DNA of 45,310 nt from Caldifarciminota bacterium (GTDB lineage Bacteria > Hydrothermota > Tepidihabitantia > SM23-42). A model generated the notes under the pieces. That model was not told the origin of the DNA. It saw nothing but the letters and a program-made list of their open reading frames with translations, and did no database searches. Below are positions 42,950 to 45,310 of the stretch, piece by piece. The stretch's first letter is position 1, and each line of letters opens with the position of its first letter. The stretch is from assembly GCA_014859085.1 (NCBI GenBank), contig JACUUY010000004.1, forward strand, positions 1 to 45,310. Reading direction: 5' to 3'. The translations under genes and the position numbers were made by a program.

Positions 42950-44221
42950 ATGTCGCTCGAGCAGATAGTTTGCCTTGTCATCTTCATCACAACCTATCTT
43001 GCCATAATTCTGTTCCACCGGTACAAATTCATCATTGTCTGGATCGGCGTCGCCCTAATGCTCGTCTTTGGCATCATCTCTCCTCCAAAGATCCTGGAAT
43101 TCATCAACTGGAATATTCTGGGCATCTTCTGGGGAAGCCTCGTCGTCGCCGAACTCTTCATCCACTCAAGGATACCCGCCTATCTCGCGGAGATAATAAT
43201 CGACCGATCGAAGAATCTCGTTTGGGCAATCATCTGGCTCTCTGCATTCAGCGGCATTATCTCGGCGTTTGTCGAGAATGTCGCCACGGTGCTAATCGTT
43301 GCGCCGATCGCCTTTGAGGTATCGAAGAAGCTGAAGGTCTCGCCGATGCCGTTCATCCTGGGGATCTGTCTCTCCTCCAATCTCCAGGGCACGGCGACCC
43401 TGGTCGGCGACCCGCCAAGCATGATTCTGGCCAGCTACACGCGCATGACCTTCAATGATTTCTTCTTCATGAACGGCCGGCCGGGCCTCTTCTTTGCCGT
43501 TGAGGTGTCTGCTATTGTCTCGCTCATCGTCCTTTATTTCCTATTTCGCAAGCACAAGGAACCCATCGAACCGATCGCGCCGGAGAAGATCGTCAGTATA
43601 TTCCCCGGCCTGCTGCTGGCCGGGTTGATCCTCGGACTGGCAGTTGCGTCCTTTTTCGGCGGGTTCATGGATTATCTGGGGGGTCTCGTATGCCTGGTGT
43701 TCGGCGTGATCGGCATCATCTGGAGCTATGTCACCGTCAGGATCAAGACCTTCCACGTCCTCAAGGATATGGACTGGGAAACGCTCTTCTTCCTCGCCGC
43801 GATCTTCATCATTGTCGGTTCCCTGACTGAAACGAACACGACGAACTATCTGGCTCATGCGGTCGGCCGGATGACCTCGGGCAACCTGCTCGCCACCTAT
43901 CTCATCCTGGTCGTGTTCTCGGTCCTCATCTCGGCATTTGTGGATAATGTGCCCTACTTCACGGCAATGGTCGGTATAATCCCGATGCTGGCATCCACCT
44001 ATGGGTATTCAGTGCACCTCCTGCTCTTCGGCACCATAATCGGCACGACAATAGGAGGTAATATCACGCCGATCGGCGCGTCCGCGAACATCGTCGGCGT
44101 GGGGTTACTGAAAAAACAGGGGTATCCGGTCAAGGTCATGGACTTTGTCAGGGTCGGTCTGCCGTTCACGCTGTTCGCGGTTGGAGCGGGAGCGCTCTTT
44201 ATCTGGATATTCTGGTCGTAG
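42950..44221 (+). CDS. SLC13/ArsB-type ion transporter
   Basis: 423 residues with about eleven membrane segments. The internal repeat typical of the ion-transporter superfamily is visible: SAFVENVATVLIVAPIAFE...NLQGTATLVGDPPSMILAS in the first half, and SAFVDNVPYFTAMVGIIP...GGNITPIGASANIVGVG in the second. The same architecture serves arsenite, citrate, dicarboxylate and Na/H antiport, so the substrate is open. It starts 7 nt after argF and is presumably co-transcribed. Confidence 0.83.
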   Translation: MSLEQIVCLVIFITTYLAIILFHRYKFIIVWIGVALMLVFGIISPPKILEFINWNILGIFWGSLVVAELFIHSRIPAYLAEIIIDRSKNLVWAIIWLSAFSGIISAFVENVATVLIVAPIAFEVSKKLKVSPMPFILGICLSSNLQGTATLVGDPPSMILASYTRMTFNDFFFMNGRPGLFFAVEVSAIVSLIVLYFLFRKHKEPIEPIAPEKIVSIFPGLLLAGLILGLAVASFFGGFMDYLGGLVCLVFGVIGIIWSYVTVRIKTFHVLKDMDWETLFFLAAIFIIVGSLTETNTTNYLAHAVGRMTSGNLLATYLILVVFSVLISAFVDNVPYFTAMVGIIPMLASTYGYSVHLLLFGTIIGTTIGGNITPIGASANIVGVGLLKKQGYPVKVMDFVRVGLPFTLFAVGAGALFIWIFWS

Positions 44222-44273
44222 GCAGCATGAACCGGACTCTTTCGGCATCACGAACAGCCGATTCGTATCGCGC

Positions 44274-44301
44274 TTGATTTATCATCGGCGATATGTATAA
44301 T
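44274..44301 (+). promoter_or_regulatory. Leaderless promoter of the YbbR gene
   Basis: TTGATT (44274-44279), 16 nt spacer, TATAAT (44296-44301). ATG 44309 begins 7 nt after the -10 box, so transcription should begin at the start codon itself. Hexamers and spacing are the same as at 4777-4804. Confidence 0.78.
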
Positions 44302-44308
44302 TGACTTG

Positions 44309-45220
44309 ATGCTCTACCGTATCCTTTCCTTCATTACCAGCGATCCAATAAGAAAGATCTTCGCCATAATCTTCGCCTTCGGACTCTGGATCTATGTCGC
44401 GATCGGAAACAACTACACATATCAACGCGAGATAGAGGTGTCTTATGCCAACCTCCCGGACTCTCTGATCATGGTTGACTCTGTGCCAAGCGTAACGGTT
44501 GCATTCACGGGCCGCGGCGGGGCACTGTTCACGATATGGGCGGCACCACCCAAGGCACTGTGCGATCTAAGTCAGACAAGACCGGGCACGGTAAGAATCC
44601 CGGCACGCGACTTGAAAACTACGGTCGGTTACGGTCCAATGCGGATCGACTTCGAGACGCCGGTACTCACAATATCAGTCGACCGGATGATCGAAAAGGA
44701 CGTCGCAGTCGGCGTCCCGGTAAAAGGCACGCCAAGACAAGGCTACGCCATCGACACAATAAGTATACCTGACAAGATGAATGTTTCCGGCCCCCAGAGG
44801 ATGCTTGAACCAGTAAATGAATTATCGACCGAGACACTCAGTGTCAGAAACCGGGCCGAATCCTTTGAACGAGATCTGAAACTGATCCTCGCATCGCCGC
44901 TTATCAAAACAGCCCAGTCAAACGTCAAAGCAAACGTGCGGATCGATCAAACGGCGATTCAGACCCTGACCAACATACCGCTGGTGATCATTCACTCGGG
45001 TGATCAGCGAGCCCGCTCGGACAAGATCAAGCTGGACACCCTGATCGTGGAAGGAACCGCGCGCCGCGTAAAAAACCTCAGCGCGCGGGATATAGCAGTA
45101 CGGATCAACGTAACTGAACTCGCGCCTGGGAACCACGACCTGCCGGCCGAGATCATCCTGCCGCCATACATTACACCCGTAAAGTCTGTGCCGCAGAGAT
45201 TCAACATTACGATCGACTGA
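44309..45220 (+). CDS. YbbR-domain protein (CdaR-like)
   Basis: 303 residues from ATG 44309 (the track's TTG is one codon earlier). A single N-terminal membrane segment (IRKIFAIIFAFGLWIYVAIG) is followed by three or four ~80-residue YbbR beta repeats: YQREIEVSYANLPDSLIMV, DVAVGVPVKGTPRQGYAIDTISIPDKMNVSGPQ, TNIPLVIIHSGDQRARSDKIKLDTLIVEGTARRV. In Firmicutes the YbbR protein CdaR regulates the diadenylate cyclase CdaA, encoded just upstream of it; here the upstream neighbour is a permease, so that role cannot be assumed. Its domain probably lies outside the cytoplasmic membrane. Confidence 0.8.
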   Translation: MLYRILSFITSDPIRKIFAIIFAFGLWIYVAIGNNYTYQREIEVSYANLPDSLIMVDSVPSVTVAFTGRGGALFTIWAAPPKALCDLSQTRPGTVRIPARDLKTTVGYGPMRIDFETPVLTISVDRMIEKDVAVGVPVKGTPRQGYAIDTISIPDKMNVSGPQRMLEPVNELSTETLSVRNRAESFERDLKLILASPLIKTAQSNVKANVRIDQTAIQTLTNIPLVIIHSGDQRARSDKIKLDTLIVEGTARRVKNLSARDIAVRINVTELAPGNHDLPAEIILPPYITPVKSVPQRFNITID

Positions 45221-45234
45221 CCACAACAACCGAT

Positions 45235-45262
45235 TCCTGATACTAGATTCTTGACACTACTG
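45235..45262. repeat. Heptanucleotide repeat tract
   Basis: Four 7-mers, TCCTGAT ACTAGAT and TCTTGAC ACTACTG, in the same phase and consensus as the tract at 19966-20000, directly after the YbbR gene. The remaining bases to the window end show no gene. Confidence 0.5.
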
Positions 45263-45310
45263 ATTTCGGCATTAATCAATTGTCAAATAATTGTAGTTGC
45301 CCACCTGCTC

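Overview
This 45.3 kb window looks like a contig from an uncultured diderm bacterium, most like candidate phyla of the WOR-3/Stahlbacteria type. That placement is an inference. It rests on large secreted proteins ending in a FlgD-like C-terminal sorting domain (type IX secretion style), gingipain-like C25 proteins, an archaeal-type ATP-dependent DNA ligase next to RtcA, outer-membrane barrels, and heptanucleotide repeat tracts between and inside genes. I see no rRNA, tRNA, CRISPR array or complete transposase gene.

Layout. 1-3147 (+): a truncated trehalose-6-phosphate synthase/phosphatase, an overlapping TreT-like glycosyltransferase and a phosphoesterase. 3163-4624 (-): D-2-hydroxyacid dehydrogenase and an FmdE-like protein. 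4815-7351 (+): an overlapping operon of a DUF1858 protein, a Nudix protein fused to an aspartate 1-decarboxylase (PanD) domain, a radical SAM protein and a DUF6125-like protein. 7353-11762 (-): a nucleic-acid repair cluster (alkyltransferase, RtcA, DUF2284 protein, ATP-dependent ligase), interrupted by a 133 bp inverted-repeat element and preceded by gene remnants. 11792-17452: three envelope or secreted proteins around a divergent promoter region. 17529-19925 (-): ClpC.

20224-30501 (+) is the centrepiece. It is a tightly overlapping operon of poly-gamma-glutamate genes pgsB-pgsC-pgsW, followed by a duplicated-domain exported protein, an outer-membrane beta-barrel, an LVIVD-repeat lipoprotein, a C25-like giant protein and a BNR-repeat protein. 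I read it as a polyglutamate capsule/export system adapted to a diderm envelope. A second C25-like protein and an M14 carboxypeptidase follow from their own promoter (30529-35122).

35143-41899 (-): UbiA-type prenyltransferase, TldE/PmbA-like protein, MntP, methyltransferase, KamA-like radical SAM enzyme and a PAS histidine kinase. 42040-45220 (+): ornithine carbamoyltransferase, an SLC13/ArsB-type permease and a YbbR-domain protein.

Promoters are unusually legible: ten sites follow TTGACN/TTGATT-N16/17-TATAAT-like consensus. At four of them the -10 box lies only 7-10 nt before the start codon, implying leaderless or nearly leaderless mRNAs (DUF1858 gene, pgsB, histidine kinase, ybbR). Other points of interest are the Nudix-PanD fusion, mirrored heptad tracts in the coding sequence of three sorting domains, a mini-element that supplies the end of one gene and the start of the next, and a radical SAM/Fpg composite pseudogene.
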